Shown: positions 1 through 5,896 of the stretch, piece by piece
How the letters are laid out: the number at the start of each line of letters is the position of its first letter
Position numbering within the stretch: the stretch's first letter is position 1
DNA from: an uncultured bacterium
GTDB lineage: Bacteria; Pseudomonadota; Gammaproteobacteria; Burkholderiales; Burkholderiaceae_D
Reading direction: 5' to 3'
Assembly: GCA_903872555.1 (NCBI GenBank)
Contig: CAIQLE010000043.1
Location: 1 to 6,418 of the forward strand
Length of the DNA: 6,418 bases
Notes under the pieces: generated by a model
Database searches by the model: none
What the model saw: only the letters and a program-made list of their open reading frames with translations
Told to the model about the DNA's origin: nothing
Translations under genes and position numbers: made by a program

Positions 1-119
1 AACTTCGACGACAACACCGTCGCAATTGCTGCTGTCAGCGTGGTCTTGCCATGGTCAACGTGACCAATCGTGCCCACATTCACGTGCGGTTTCGTCCGCT
101 CAAACTTGCCTTTTGCCAT
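1..119 (-). CDS. tuf: Elongation factor Tu (5' end only, runs off left edge)
   Basis: EF-Tu is the cytoplasmic GTPase that delivers aminoacyl-tRNA to the ribosomal A site. Only the first 39 codons are present. They begin [20 protein letters not shown] and include the P-loop GHVDHGKT at residues 19-26, the nucleotide-binding signature of translational GTPases, followed by TLTAAI. The start ATG (117-119) has an AGGAG Shine-Dalgarno at 126-130 with 6 nt spacing. It lies 71 nt downstream of tRNA-Thr on the same strand, the arrangement of the E. coli tyrU-glyT-thrT-tufB operon, so cotranscription with the tRNAs is inferred. Betaproteobacteria usually carry two nearly identical tuf copies, and this is probably the tRNA-linked one. 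The partial sequence cannot be told apart from the other copy. Confidence 0.97.
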   Translation of the reverse strand, partial: MAKGKFERTKPHVNVGTIGHVDHGKTTLTAAIATVLSSK

Positions 120-125
120 CTTGCA

Positions 126-130
126 CTCCT
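126..130 (-). promoter_or_regulatory. Shine-Dalgarno of tuf
   Basis: On the minus strand this reads AGGAG, 6 nt before the tuf ATG. It is a near-perfect ribosome binding site, as expected for one of the most highly translated genes, and it fixes the start. Confidence 0.85.
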
Positions 131-190
131 AACTATTTGATGAGAATGTTCAGGCACGCGCCCGACTGTAACGACAAAACAAAATAAATC

Positions 191-265
<75 letters not shown>

Positions 266-314
266 TTACCTGCTGACCGCACTCCGACACGCCGGAGGCG
301 CCCAACAAAAACTC

Positions 315-388
315 TGGAGCGGGTGAAGGGAATCGAACCCTCGTCATAAGCTTGGAAGGCTTCAGCTCTACCATTGAGCTACACCCGC
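315..388 (-). tRNA. tRNA-Gly(TCC)
   Basis: The cloverleaf has acceptor stem GCGGGTG/CACCCGC (7 bp), D arm GCTC/GAGC, anticodon loop CTTCCAA (anticodon TCC, glycine GGA/GGG codons), and T arm GAGGG/CCCTT with loop TTCGATT. Discriminator T and encoded CCA complete 74 nt. The outermost anticodon-stem pair appears to be a G·A mismatch (stem GAAGC/GCTTA), and the outer T-stem pair is G·T. It is the middle tRNA of the Tyr-Gly-Thr-tuf transcript. The flanking spacers (49 nt and 93 nt) show no other gene. Confidence 0.97.
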
Positions 389-481
389 TAGGGCGACCAA
401 CCTCGATCACTACCACAACTCATTTTTGATACTTAATACAGTAACCACTTCTTCAAGCCAAATCGCCACAGATTTAGCACC

Positions 482-567
482 TGGTGGAGGGGGCTGGATT
501 CGAACCAGCGTACTCGCAAGAGGGCAGATTTACAGTCTGCTGCCATTAACCACTCGGCCACCCCTCC
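482..567 (-). tRNA. tRNA-Tyr(GTA)
   Basis: This is a class II tRNA with a long variable arm, 86 nt including encoded CCA. The acceptor stem is GGAGGGG/CCCCTCC, the anticodon stem CAGA/TCTG with loop CTGTAAA (anticodon GTA, tyrosine), and the T arm GCTGG/CCAGC with loop TTCGAAT. The variable arm lies between TCTGC and GCTGG. It is the promoter-proximal tRNA of the operon, starting about 8 nt after the predicted transcription start, so the primary transcript has almost no 5' leader to trim. Confidence 0.98.
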
Positions 568-581
568 GCAGGGAACCGCAA

Positions 582-610
582 ACTATAGTGGCTGATGCCG
601 CATTTGTCAA
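582..610 (-). promoter_or_regulatory. Sigma70 promoter of the tRNA-Tyr-Gly-Thr-tuf operon
   Basis: On the minus strand there is a consensus -35 TTGACA (605-610), exactly 17 bp of spacer, then a -10 TATAGT (582-587, 5 of 6 matches). The predicted start is near 575, just ahead of tRNA-Tyr. The stretch after the -10 (TTGCGGTTCCC) is fairly GC-rich, the kind of discriminator found at stable-RNA promoters under stringent (ppGpp) control. That regulation is an inference. No other promoter of comparable quality was seen among the three tRNAs and tuf, so this one probably drives all four genes. Confidence 0.88.
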
Positions 611-659
611 TTGGAATAATGCCGTGAAGATGCCTTGCTGCGAGGGGATGTGCGGTGTT

Positions 660-863
660 TCAGGCGAGGTGGGCAAGTTTGGCAGCCAGAAAAGCGAGGA
701 GCGAGCAAATCAGCGAAGACCCAAACGGCAGGCAAAAAATAATGCCCTTAAAACGAAAACGCAGGTCCGCCGGCACGCGCCCGACGCCAATTTTCGCAAG
801 AAACGGCAAAAGCGGGTAAAAGACGGCAAGTAACATGAAAATGGCGGCAACCCAACGTATCAT
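660..863 (-). CDS. DUF2905-type small membrane protein (second of a tandem pair)
   Basis: A 67-residue hydrophobic protein of unknown function. Two membrane segments are visible (about residues 4-20 and 43-63). Between them is a short polar loop with the motif KIGVGRVPADLRF (residues 24-36), which matches the family's typical G-x-GRLPGD-(I/V)-R signature except that PGD has become PAD. It aligns without gaps to the neighbouring upstream protein (about 28 of 64 identical positions by hand), so the two are paralogues from a tandem duplication. Its ATG comes 5 nt after the stop of that gene and has no clear Shine-Dalgarno, so translational coupling is likely. The alternative overlapping plus-strand ORF (426-833) runs through tRNA-Tyr and is spurious. 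Inner-membrane location is inferred; the role is unknown. Confidence 0.83.
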   Translation of the reverse strand: MIRWVAAIFMLLAVFYPLLPFLAKIGVGRVPADLRFRFKGIIFCLPFGSSLICSLLAFLAAKLAHLA

Positions 864-868
864 GATGA

Positions 869-1063
869 TCAGATAAAGCGCGCAATAAGAAACAGAAATA
901 AAGACAGCAAGACGGTTGATGCAAATGGCAAAAATATCGCCCTACCAAAAATAGTAAAGCGCACATCACCCGGCAGGCGGCCTATGCCCAACTTTTCCAA
1001 CCAGGGCAGCATGGAAGAAAAAATAATCAGTCCGAGAAAAATAATTATCAACCAGCGAAACAT
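869..1063 (-). CDS. DUF2905-type small membrane protein (first of a tandem pair)
   Basis: A 64-residue protein of unknown function with the usual DUF2905 layout: membrane segment at about residues 4-20, a loop containing KLGIGRLPGDVRF (24-36) with the conserved Gly-Arg-Leu-Pro-Gly-Asp and Arg35, then a second membrane segment at about 43-63. It ends in a few residues with a single Arg near the C terminus. The chosen ATG (1061-1063) is preceded on its strand by GGAAAG at 1069-1074, a good ribosome binding site. A longer form starting at GTG 1088-1090 would add nine polar residues and overlap the midA stop by one base, but it lacks a Shine-Dalgarno. The gene lies 26 nt after midA on the same strand and is probably cotranscribed with it. 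Confidence 0.87.
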   Translation of the reverse strand: MFRWLIIIFLGLIIFSSMLPWLEKLGIGRLPGDVRFTIFGRAIFLPFASTVLLSLFLFLIARFI

Positions 1064-1068
1064 TGCAT

Positions 1069-1074
1069 CTTTCC
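1069..1074 (-). promoter_or_regulatory. Ribosome binding site deciding the start of the first DUF2905 gene
   Basis: The minus strand reads GGAAAG, ending 5 nt before the ATG at 1061-1063 (the GGA core is 8 nt away). It supports the 64-residue form over the longer form starting with GTG at 1090. Confidence 0.6.
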
Positions 1075-1089
1075 GTAAGCATGCGCTCA

Positions 1090-2235
1090 CTATAGTCTAT
1101 GGCTTCGATCATGCTGCAAGTAGCGCTCCGGCAGATTCTGCCCACAACCAAGAATCAAGACTTTAAATAGCTCCCCCATTTCGGCAGGAGAAGTGAGCTT
1201 TTGAACTGCATTTGACTGAGGTAGCCAGAAATTGGGGTCTGTGGACTCTCCATCACCTAACAGATCAGGCAATCCTGCGGCCAGCAGAAAAGCGGCCTGA
1301 CTCATATAGGCATGCAGGCTAAGCCCGGCTTCCAGTCCGGCGCGCGCCATGGCCGTAAAGTCCACGTGAGCCGTTATGTCCTGCAAACCCAGCCTATAAA
1401 AAGGATCGCCATGGGCGTGATGCCGAAAATGGCACATCAGCGTGCCCTGCGAGCGCTGCTGCAAATAATACTCACGAGCCGGAAATCCATAATCAATCAG
1501 CAAGGCTGTGCCGCCCTCCCCCGCGCACAGCATATCGGCCAACATACGGATAAAACCTGACTGCTGAGGGTGAACTTCAGTCAGATATCCATCAGGTAAA
1601 AATTCAGCCTCGGGGATTTGCACGGCCAAAGCCTGATCACAATCGCGATCTGAGAACACAAAGGCATGGCCATCAAGCGCTACCCCACGCTCGTGCCAGC
1701 GCCCTTCATGCCTGACCAGCAAAGGCACAGGCATCGCATCCAGCACTTCGTTGGCAATAATCAGCCCAGAAAATGCCACAGGCGGCGCATCCAGCCAGCT
1801 GACTTTGGCGTGATCGGCAAGCAAAACTTGCTGACGTGCGCGCAACTCCGCTGATAATTCAACAATCTGATACGAGGCGAGCTGCAGACCCTGCGCTTCC
1901 AGTGCACCCACGATGTCACGCGCCAGCTTGCCTGTGCCGGCACCAAACTCAAGTATGCGTATGGGAAATCCACCCGCCAGCTCTGCGGCAAAGCGCGCCA
2001 GCGTGGCACCAAATAAAGGCGTGATTTCAGGGGCGGTTGTAAAATCACCGTCTTTGCCCAGTTTGGCAGCACCGCCCGAGTAATAGCCGAGATCTTTCGC
2101 GTACAAAGCGAGCTCCATGTAGCGCGAAAACGAAATCCATCCATCATGTGCGCTGATTTCTTCTCTGATCAGCTTTTCAAGCGCATGGGACGCAGCGAGC
2201 GCGTCGATTGAGGGTTCGGGCAGTTGCAGTTGCAT
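1090..2235 (-). CDS. MidA/NDUFAF7-family class I SAM-dependent methyltransferase
   Basis: A 381-residue cytoplasmic protein of the Methyltransf_28 (DUF185) family. The N-terminal family block includes YMELALYAKDLGYYSGG (39-55) and DFTTAPEITPLFG (64-76). SAM-binding motif I is LEFGAGTGKLA (95-105), followed by IVELSAELRARQ (124-135) and the motif IIANEVLDAMPV (159-170). A conserved C-terminal stretch contains LLIDYGF, QRSQGTLMCHFRHHA and GLQDITAHVDF. In eukaryotes the family member NDUFAF7 dimethylates an arginine of complex I subunit NDUFS2. The bacterial substrate is not established, so a protein arginine methyltransferase role is inference. The ATG at 2233-2235 has no convincing Shine-Dalgarno. 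It is divergent from folM across 59 bp and followed by two DUF2905 genes on the same strand. Length and motifs are complete. Confidence 0.92.
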   Translation of the reverse strand: MQLQLPEPSIDALAASHALEKLIREEISAHDGWISFSRYMELALYAKDLGYYSGGAAKLGKDGDFTTAPEITPLFGATLARFAAELAGGFPIRILEFGAGTGKLARDIVGALEAQGLQLASYQIVELSAELRARQQVLLADHAKVSWLDAPPVAFSGLIIANEVLDAMPVPLLVRHEGRWHERGVALDGHAFVFSDRDCDQALAVQIPEAEFLPDGYLTEVHPQQSGFIRMLADMLCAGEGGTALLIDYGFPAREYYLQQRSQGTLMCHFRHHAHGDPFYRLGLQDITAHVDFTAMARAGLEAGLSLHAYMSQAAFLLAAGLPDLLGDGESTDPNFWLPQSNAVQKLTSPAEMGELFKVLILGCGQNLPERYLQHDRSHRL

Positions 2236-2294
2236 GCGCCCATTGTAATAAAGACCTCGGAAACTGAGGAATAATCATTAGCACTCATCAACCC
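2236..2294. promoter_or_regulatory. Divergent intergenic region between the methyltransferase and folM
   Basis: These 59 bp must serve both divergent genes unless promoters lie inside the coding regions. No convincing -35/-10 pair was found in either direction. A small imperfect hairpin (CCTCGG at 2255-2260, AAA loop, CTGAGG at 2264-2269, one G·T pair) sits in the middle. It could be an operator or a transcript hairpin, or chance. Confidence 0.4.
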
Positions 2295-3062
2295 ATGAAT
2301 ATGCCCCCCCAAAAGACTGCCCTCGTTACCGGCGCCGCAAAACGGCTGGGCCGCGAGATCGCCCTCGGCCTCGCGCGCGATGGCTGGGATGTGGCCGTGC
2401 ATTACCGCACATCCTCAATCGAAGCGCAGGCAACTGTAGAAACTATTCTGGCCATGGGAAGACGCGCTGTCGCGCTGTCATGTGACTTGTCAGATGAAGT
2501 CAGTACACGAGCACTGCTGTCACAGGCGATAGCCGCTTTAGGCAGCATTTCCTGCGTCGTCAACAGTGCCTCTTTGTTTGACTATGACGATGCACACAGC
2601 TTTGGCTTAAGCAAACTCGATGCGCACATGCATGCCAATCTGGCCGCGCCCATCCTGCTTGCACAAGCATTACACGCAGCCACTGCCGACGGAGAGCAGT
2701 CCGTGGTCATCAATCTGCTCGACCAGAAACTGTTTAATTTAAATCCGGATTTTCTGTCTTACACACTGTCCAAAGCAGCACTACAGACAGCAACGACCTT
2801 GCTGGCTCAAGCGCTGGCACCTAAGGTGCGCGTAGTTGGCCTCGCACCTGGCTTGACACTCGTCTCAGGCGAACAGACGGAAGCCGGATTTGCGCAGGCT
2901 CACACCCACACACCCCTCGGCAAAAGCAGCACACCCGAAGATATTGCTCATGCTGCCTGCTACCTAGCCAGTGCACAGGGCATCACGGGTACTACCTTGT
3001 TGGTCGATGGCGGCCAACACCTGATACCTCTGCAACGCGACATTATGTTCGCTGCAAAATAA
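2295..3062 (+). CDS. folM: FolM/PTR1-like pteridine reductase (short-chain dehydrogenase)
   Basis: A 255-residue NADPH-dependent reductase, likely acting on dihydromonapterin, dihydropterin or dihydrofolate in the cytoplasm. The Rossmann glycine motif is TGAAKRLG (12-19), with Arg17 where classical SDRs have Gly: the TGxxxRxG form known in PTR1 and FolM. HYRTS (36-40) fits binding of the NADPH phosphate. VNSAS (89-93) matches the NNAG region. The catalytic set is Asp143, Tyr156 and Lys160 (YTLSK). Asp143 replaces the usual SDR serine, with the same 13-residue spacing to Tyr as in PTR1. The C-terminal LLVDGGQHL is typical of the group. No Shine-Dalgarno precedes ATG 2295 or the in-frame ATG 2301, so the start is uncertain by two codons. 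folB follows after about 33 nt, supporting a pterin role. A generic SDR assignment is the fallback. Confidence 0.85.
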   Translation: MNMPPQKTALVTGAAKRLGREIALGLARDGWDVAVHYRTSSIEAQATVETILAMGRRAVALSCDLSDEVSTRALLSQAIAALGSISCVVNSASLFDYDDAHSFGLSKLDAHMHANLAAPILLAQALHAATADGEQSVVINLLDQKLFNLNPDFLSYTLSKAALQTATTLLAQALAPKVRVVGLAPGLTLVSGEQTEAGFAQAHTHTPLGKSSTPEDIAHAACYLASAQGITGTTLLVDGGQHLIPLQRDIMFAAK

Positions 3063-3079
3063 GCTGACAGCCTCACCCT

Positions 3080-3083
3080 AGGA
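3080..3083 (+). promoter_or_regulatory. Shine-Dalgarno-like AGGA that decides the folB start
   Basis: AGGA directly abuts the ATG at 3084, which leaves no room for a ribosome to use it there. It lies 12 nt before the in-frame ATG at 3096, which is long but possible. The second start is therefore preferred. Confidence 0.45.
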
Positions 3084-3095
3084 ATGACAAATTTA

Positions 3096-3494
3096 ATGAC
3101 TTCTCCCCTGCTGCATCCCGCCCTGTCCGACTGCCGTCGCCTATTCCTTCGCAACTACGAAGTGATGAGCAATATCGGCGTGCATGATTTTGAAAAACAA
3201 GGCGAGCAGCGTGTGTTGTTCAATGTCGATCTATTCATACCCCTGTCTGAATCAACGCCACAAAATGATCAGCTGGATGAAGTCGTGGACTATGACTTCA
3301 TACGCCACACGATTGATGTCCGTCTGGCGCAAGGCCATACACAGCTGCAAGAAACCCTGTGCGACGATATCGTCAGCGAACTGCTCAAGCATCCCAAAAT
3401 ACGTGCAGTCCAGATGTCTACACAAAAGCCGGATGTCTATACAGACTGCGAAGCCGTCGGCGTCGAAGTCTTCCGCTTCAGGGAAACACTATGA
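3096..3494 (+). CDS. folB: Dihydroneopterin aldolase
   Basis: FolB cleaves 7,8-dihydroneopterin to 6-hydroxymethyl-7,8-dihydropterin and glycolaldehyde in folate synthesis. It acts as a homo-oligomer in the cytosol. With the start at 3096 it has 132 residues. [14 protein letters not shown] (27-40) is the family N-terminal motif, with Glu33 in the pterin-site position. DYDF around Tyr66, LQETL with Glu86, and QKPDV with Lys111 match the binding and catalytic Tyr, Glu and Lys of known aldolases. The paralogue FolX (dihydroneopterin-triphosphate epimerase) is an alternative, because folX accompanies folM elsewhere, but the Lys-Pro motif favours FolB. An in-frame ATG at 3084 would add four residues. 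The stop overlaps the ttcA start (ATGA at 3491-3494), so translation is probably coupled. Confidence 0.9.
   Translation: MTSPLLHPALSDCRRLFLRNYEVMSNIGVHDFEKQGEQRVLFNVDLFIPLSESTPQNDQLDEVVDYDFIRHTIDVRLAQGHTQLQETLCDDIVSELLKHPKIRAVQMSTQKPDVYTDCEAVGVEVFRFRETL
3480..3484 (+). promoter_or_regulatory. Ribosome binding site deciding the ttcA start
   Basis: AGGGA inside the last codons of folB lies 6 nt before the ATG at 3491-3493. This favours the first of three in-frame ATGs (3491, 3500, 3509) as the ttcA start. Confidence 0.65.
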
Positions 3495-3517
3495 GCACCA
3501 TGAACACCATGAGCATC
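3491..3517 (+). repeat. Three tandem 9-bp units at the ttcA start
   Basis: The units are ATGAGCACC, ATGAACACC and ATGAGCATC, each in frame and each beginning with ATG, giving residues MSTMNTMSI. This yields three possible start codons at 3491, 3500 and 3509, the first of which overlaps the folB stop. Slippage-type duplication of the start region is the simplest explanation. Confidence 0.75.
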
Positions 3518-4429
3518 AGTCCGATTCCAAGCGCAAAGCAGATGGAAAAAGTCGCTTACGAAAACAACAAGCTGCATAAGCGACTCTGTCGTCAGGTCGG
3601 TCAGGCCATAGGCGACTTCAACATGATCGAGGACGGCGACAAGGTGATGGTGTGCCTGTCCGGCGGCAAAGACAGCTATGCGCTGTTGGATATTTTGCTG
3701 ACGCTGCGTCAGCGTGCGCCAATCAATTTTGAGATCATTGCTGTCAATCTTGATCAGAAACAGCCCAACTTCCCGGCTGAAGTCTTGCCCGAATATTTAC
3801 GCAGTATCAATGTGCCATTTCACATAGAAAATCAGGACACTTACAGCATTGTCAAACGCATCATCCCGGAAGGCAAAACCACCTGCTCACTGTGTTCGAG
3901 GCTGCGCCGCGGCATCTTGTATCGCGTGGCCGATGAACTGGGCGCGACCAAAATCGCTCTCGGCCATCATCGCGACGACATCATGGAAACCTTCTTCCTG
4001 AATCTGTTCTTCGCCAGCAAACTGAAAGGCATGCCACCCAAGCTGCAGTCGGATGACGGCAAGCATATCGTGATCCGCCCGCTGGCCTATGTGCATGAGG
4101 CCGATACTGAACGCTATGCTGCCATTAAGAATTTCCCCATCATTCCCTGCGACCTGTGCGGCAGTCAGGAAAACCTGCAACGCAAACAGATCAAAGGCAT
4201 GCTGCGCGAATGGGAAAAGAAATTTCCTGGCCGAGTAGAAAATATCTATTCCGCACTGTCCACTGTCGTCCCTTCACACCTGATGGATCGCAGTCTGTTT
4301 GATTTCGCCAGCCTGCAAGCCACCGGCATCGCCAGCCCTGATGGCGACATCGCCTTTGATGAAGAACCCTGCGCCACGCCCCAGCCGAATGTCATCAAAT
4401 TTCACACGCCGGATGCTGACGAAGACTGA
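3491..4429 (+). CDS. ttcA: tRNA 2-thiocytidine(32) synthetase TtcA
   Basis: TtcA makes 2-thiocytidine at position 32 of certain tRNAs. It uses ATP to activate the cytidine and an iron-sulfur cluster to handle the sulfur. The 312-residue protein has the PP-loop ATP pyrophosphatase motif SGGKDS (57-62), a CxxC pair Cys132/Cys135 in [12 protein letters not shown], and IPCDLCGSQ with Cys220 (and Cys223). These correspond to the three cluster-binding cysteines of E. coli Ttc[15 protein letters not shown] (158-171) is a further family motif. The C-terminal tail after about residue 270 is low in conservation. The open frame extends upstream to 3359, but that part lies inside folB in another frame. 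Start 3491 has a Shine-Dalgarno and overlaps the folB stop by four bases. A 100-bp gap follows before glmU. Confidence 0.95.
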   Translation: MSTMNTMSISPIPSAKQMEKVAYENNKLHKRLCRQVGQAIGDFNMIEDGDKVMVCLSGGKDSYALLDILLTLRQRAPINFEIIAVNLDQKQPNFPAEVLPEYLRSINVPFHIENQDTYSIVKRIIPEGKTTCSLCSRLRRGILYRVADELGATKIALGHHRDDIMETFFLNLFFASKLKGMPPKLQSDDGKHIVIRPLAYVHEADTERYAAIKNFPIIPCDLCGSQENLQRKQIKGMLREWEKKFPGRVENIYSALSTVVPSHLMDRSLFDFASLQATGIASPDGDIAFDEEPCATPQPNVIKFHTPDADED

Positions 4430-4461
4430 ATGCGCTTGATCGCTGCCAAAACCCGGCCTTT

Positions 4462-4492
4462 CCCCTGCAAGTTCTGAAAATATGCACAGGGG
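4462..4492 (+). other. Imperfect inverted repeat downstream of ttcA
   Basis: CCCCTG (4462-4467) and CAGGGG (4487-4492) can pair, with a weak inner CA/TG extension across a 2-nt bulge and a loop rich in A and T. There is no following run of T, so it is a poor intrinsic terminator. It could be a weak attenuator or mRNA-end structure for the folM-folB-ttcA transcript, or chance. Confidence 0.3.
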
Positions 4493-4496
4493 TGCG

Positions 4497-4505
4497 TGCT
4501 AAAAT
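4497..4505 (+). promoter_or_regulatory. Candidate extended -10 promoter for glmU-glmS
   Basis: TGCTAAAAT fits the extended -10 pattern TGn plus a hexamer (TAAAAT, 5 of 6 matches). No good -35 is present at 16-18 bp, which extended -10 promoters can tolerate. Initiation about 7 nt downstream (around 4512) would give a leader of under 20 nt before the glmU ATG at 4530. The 100-bp gap after ttcA makes an independent promoter plausible. Confidence 0.45.
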
Positions 4506-4529
4506 TTTGCACCTCTACAAGATCTGCCT

Positions 4530-5888
4530 ATGAACGTTGTCATTCTCGCTGCCGGCATGGGAAAGCGCATGCAATCAGACCTGCCCAAGGTTCTGCATCC
4601 ACTCGCCGGCAAACCCCTGCTGTCACATGTCATAGCTACGGCCAGAAGCCTCGGGCCTTCGCATTGCTGCGTGGTTTACGGTCATGGCGGCGACGCCGTG
4701 CCCACTCAGCTAGCTGCTGAAGATTTGAGCTTCGTGCTGCAAGAGCCGCAACTCGGTACCGGCCATGCGGTCATGCAGGCCGTGCCGCATCTGGCAGAAG
4801 ATCAGCCCACGCTGGTGCTGTACGGTGATGTGCCCCTGACCTCGTCCGATACCCTCAAGACCCTGATCGCCAAGGCTGGCAAAGACAAACTGGCTGTCCT
4901 GACAGTAGAGCTCGAGGATCCCACCGGCTATGGCCGCATCGTGCGCGAGCAAGGCCGAGTCGTGCGCATCGTTGAACAAAAAGATGCCAGTGACACCCAG
5001 CGCGCCATTCGCGAAGTTAATACCGGCATACTGATCGCGCCCACCAGACAACTCAAGGCATGGCTGGCCAAACTGTCGAATAACAATGCTCAGGGTGAGT
5101 ACTACCTGACCGACATCATTGCTCAGGCTGTTCAAGACGGCGTGACCGTCGAAGCCGCACAGCCGGCGCACGTCTGGGAAACGCTGGGCGTCAACAGCAA
5201 AGTACAACTCGCTGAGCTGGAACGTATACATCAGCGCAATGTCGCCCAGGCTCTGCTTGAGCAGGGCGTGACACTGGCTGACCCTGCACGTATTGATGTG
5301 CGTGGCACTTTAATTTGCGGCCGGGATGTGGAAATCGATGTCGGTTGCATATTCGAAGGCACCGTTGAAATCGAAGATCACGTCAAAATAGGTGCGCACT
5401 GCGTCATCAAGAATGCGCGGATCGCCAGCGCTGCCGTCATCAAGCCCTTCTGTCATATCGAAGAGGCCAGCGTAGGCGCAGCATCGCAGATAGGCCCTTA
5501 TGCACGCCTGCGTCCCGGCACCGTCCTGAGTGAAGACGTCCATATAGGCAATTTCGTCGAAGTCAAAAACAGTCAGCTCGGCACACACAGCAAAGCCAAT
5601 CATCTGGCCTATGTCGGTGATGCCACCGTCGGTTCGCGCGTCAACATCGGCGCCGGCACCATCACCTGCAACTACGACGGCGCCAACAAGCACCGCACTA
5701 TTATCGAAGATGATGCCTTCATAGGTAGCGATACCCAGCTGGTAGCACCCGTCACCGTTGGCCGTGGCGCTACCTTAGGTGCAGGCACCACCCTCACCAA
5801 AGATGCGCCCGCTGACAGCCTCACCGTATCGCGCGCCAGACAAACCAGCATTCCGGGTTGGCAACGACCCGTCAAACTCAAAACCTAG
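4530..5888 (+). CDS. glmU: Bifunctional GlmU (GlcN-1-P acetyltransferase / GlcNAc-1-P uridyltransferase)
   Basis: GlmU makes UDP-GlcNAc in the cytoplasm as a trimer: acetyl-CoA acetylates glucosamine-1-phosphate, then UTP uridylates the product. The 452-residue protein is full length (E. coli has 456). The N-terminal pyrophosphorylase domain (about 1-225) has LAAGMGKRM (6-14), Lys20 in LPKVLH, LGTGHA (75-80), YGDVPL with Asp100, EVNTG (162-166) and Asn222. Asp100 and Asn222 are at a constant offset of five from the Mg ligands Asp105 and Asn227 of E. coli. The C-terminal left-handed beta-helix (about 248-440) shows hexapeptide repeats, with His358 in [10 protein letters not shown] equivalent to catalytic His363. 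No clear Shine-Dalgarno precedes the ATG. The stop lies 8 bp before glmS. Long minus-strand frames inside it are shadows. Confidence 0.98.
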   Translation: MNVVILAAGMGKRMQSDLPKVLHPLAGKPLLSHVIATARSLGPSHCCVVYGHGGDAVPTQLAAEDLSFVLQEPQLGTGHAVMQAVPHLAEDQPTLVLYGDVPLTSSDTLKTLIAKAGKDKLAVLTVELEDPTGYGRIVREQGRVVRIVEQKDASDTQRAIREVNTGILIAPTRQLKAWLAKLSNNNAQGEYYLTDIIAQAVQDGVTVEAAQPAHVWETLGVNSKVQLAELERIHQRNVAQALLEQGVTLADPARIDVRGTLICGRDVEIDVGCIFEGTVEIEDHVKIGAHCVIKNARIASAAVIKPFCHIEEASVGAASQIGPYARLRPGTVLSEDVHIGNFVEVKNSQLGTHSKANHLAYVGDATVGSRVNIGAGTITCNYDGANKHRTIIEDDAFIGSDTQLVAPVTVGRGATLGAGTTLTKDAPADSLTVSRARQTSIPGWQRPVKLKT

Positions 5889-5890
5889 GA
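5887..5890 (+). promoter_or_regulatory. Shine-Dalgarno of glmS overlapping the glmU stop
   Basis: AGGA begins within the TAG stop codon of glmU (5886-5888) and ends 6 nt before the glmS ATG. The overlap implies that both genes are read from one mRNA, with glmS initiation tied to glmU termination. Confidence 0.7.
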
Positions 5891-5896
5891 ACTCTC

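Noticed and set aside
389..481. A weak promoter-like pair (TTGGCT, 17 bp, TATTAA) on the minus strand between tRNA-Tyr and tRNA-Gly
   Set aside because: It matches poorly at both boxes and lies inside a tRNA operon already served by a near-consensus promoter.
426..833. A 135-codon plus-strand frame
   Set aside because: It reads antisense through tRNA-Tyr, the tRNA promoter and a DUF2905 gene, and its protein is low-complexity and basic with no recognisable domain.
2277..2294. A possible ATT start for folM, 6 nt after GAGGA at 2266-2270
   Set aside because: ATT starts are extremely rare, and the extra residues would not improve the match to the SDR N terminus, which begins with the KTALVTG strand close to ATG 2295.
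4430..4477. A 15-codon frame whose ATG directly follows the ttcA stop
   Set aside because: It has no ribosome site of its own and no recognisable peptide. It could be a coupled leader peptide, but nothing beyond its position supports this.
4710..5231. A 173-codon frame antisense to glmU, and another at 5310-5693
   Set aside because: Both mirror a well-conserved glmU reading frame. The proteins have no recognisable motifs and no ribosome site was noted.
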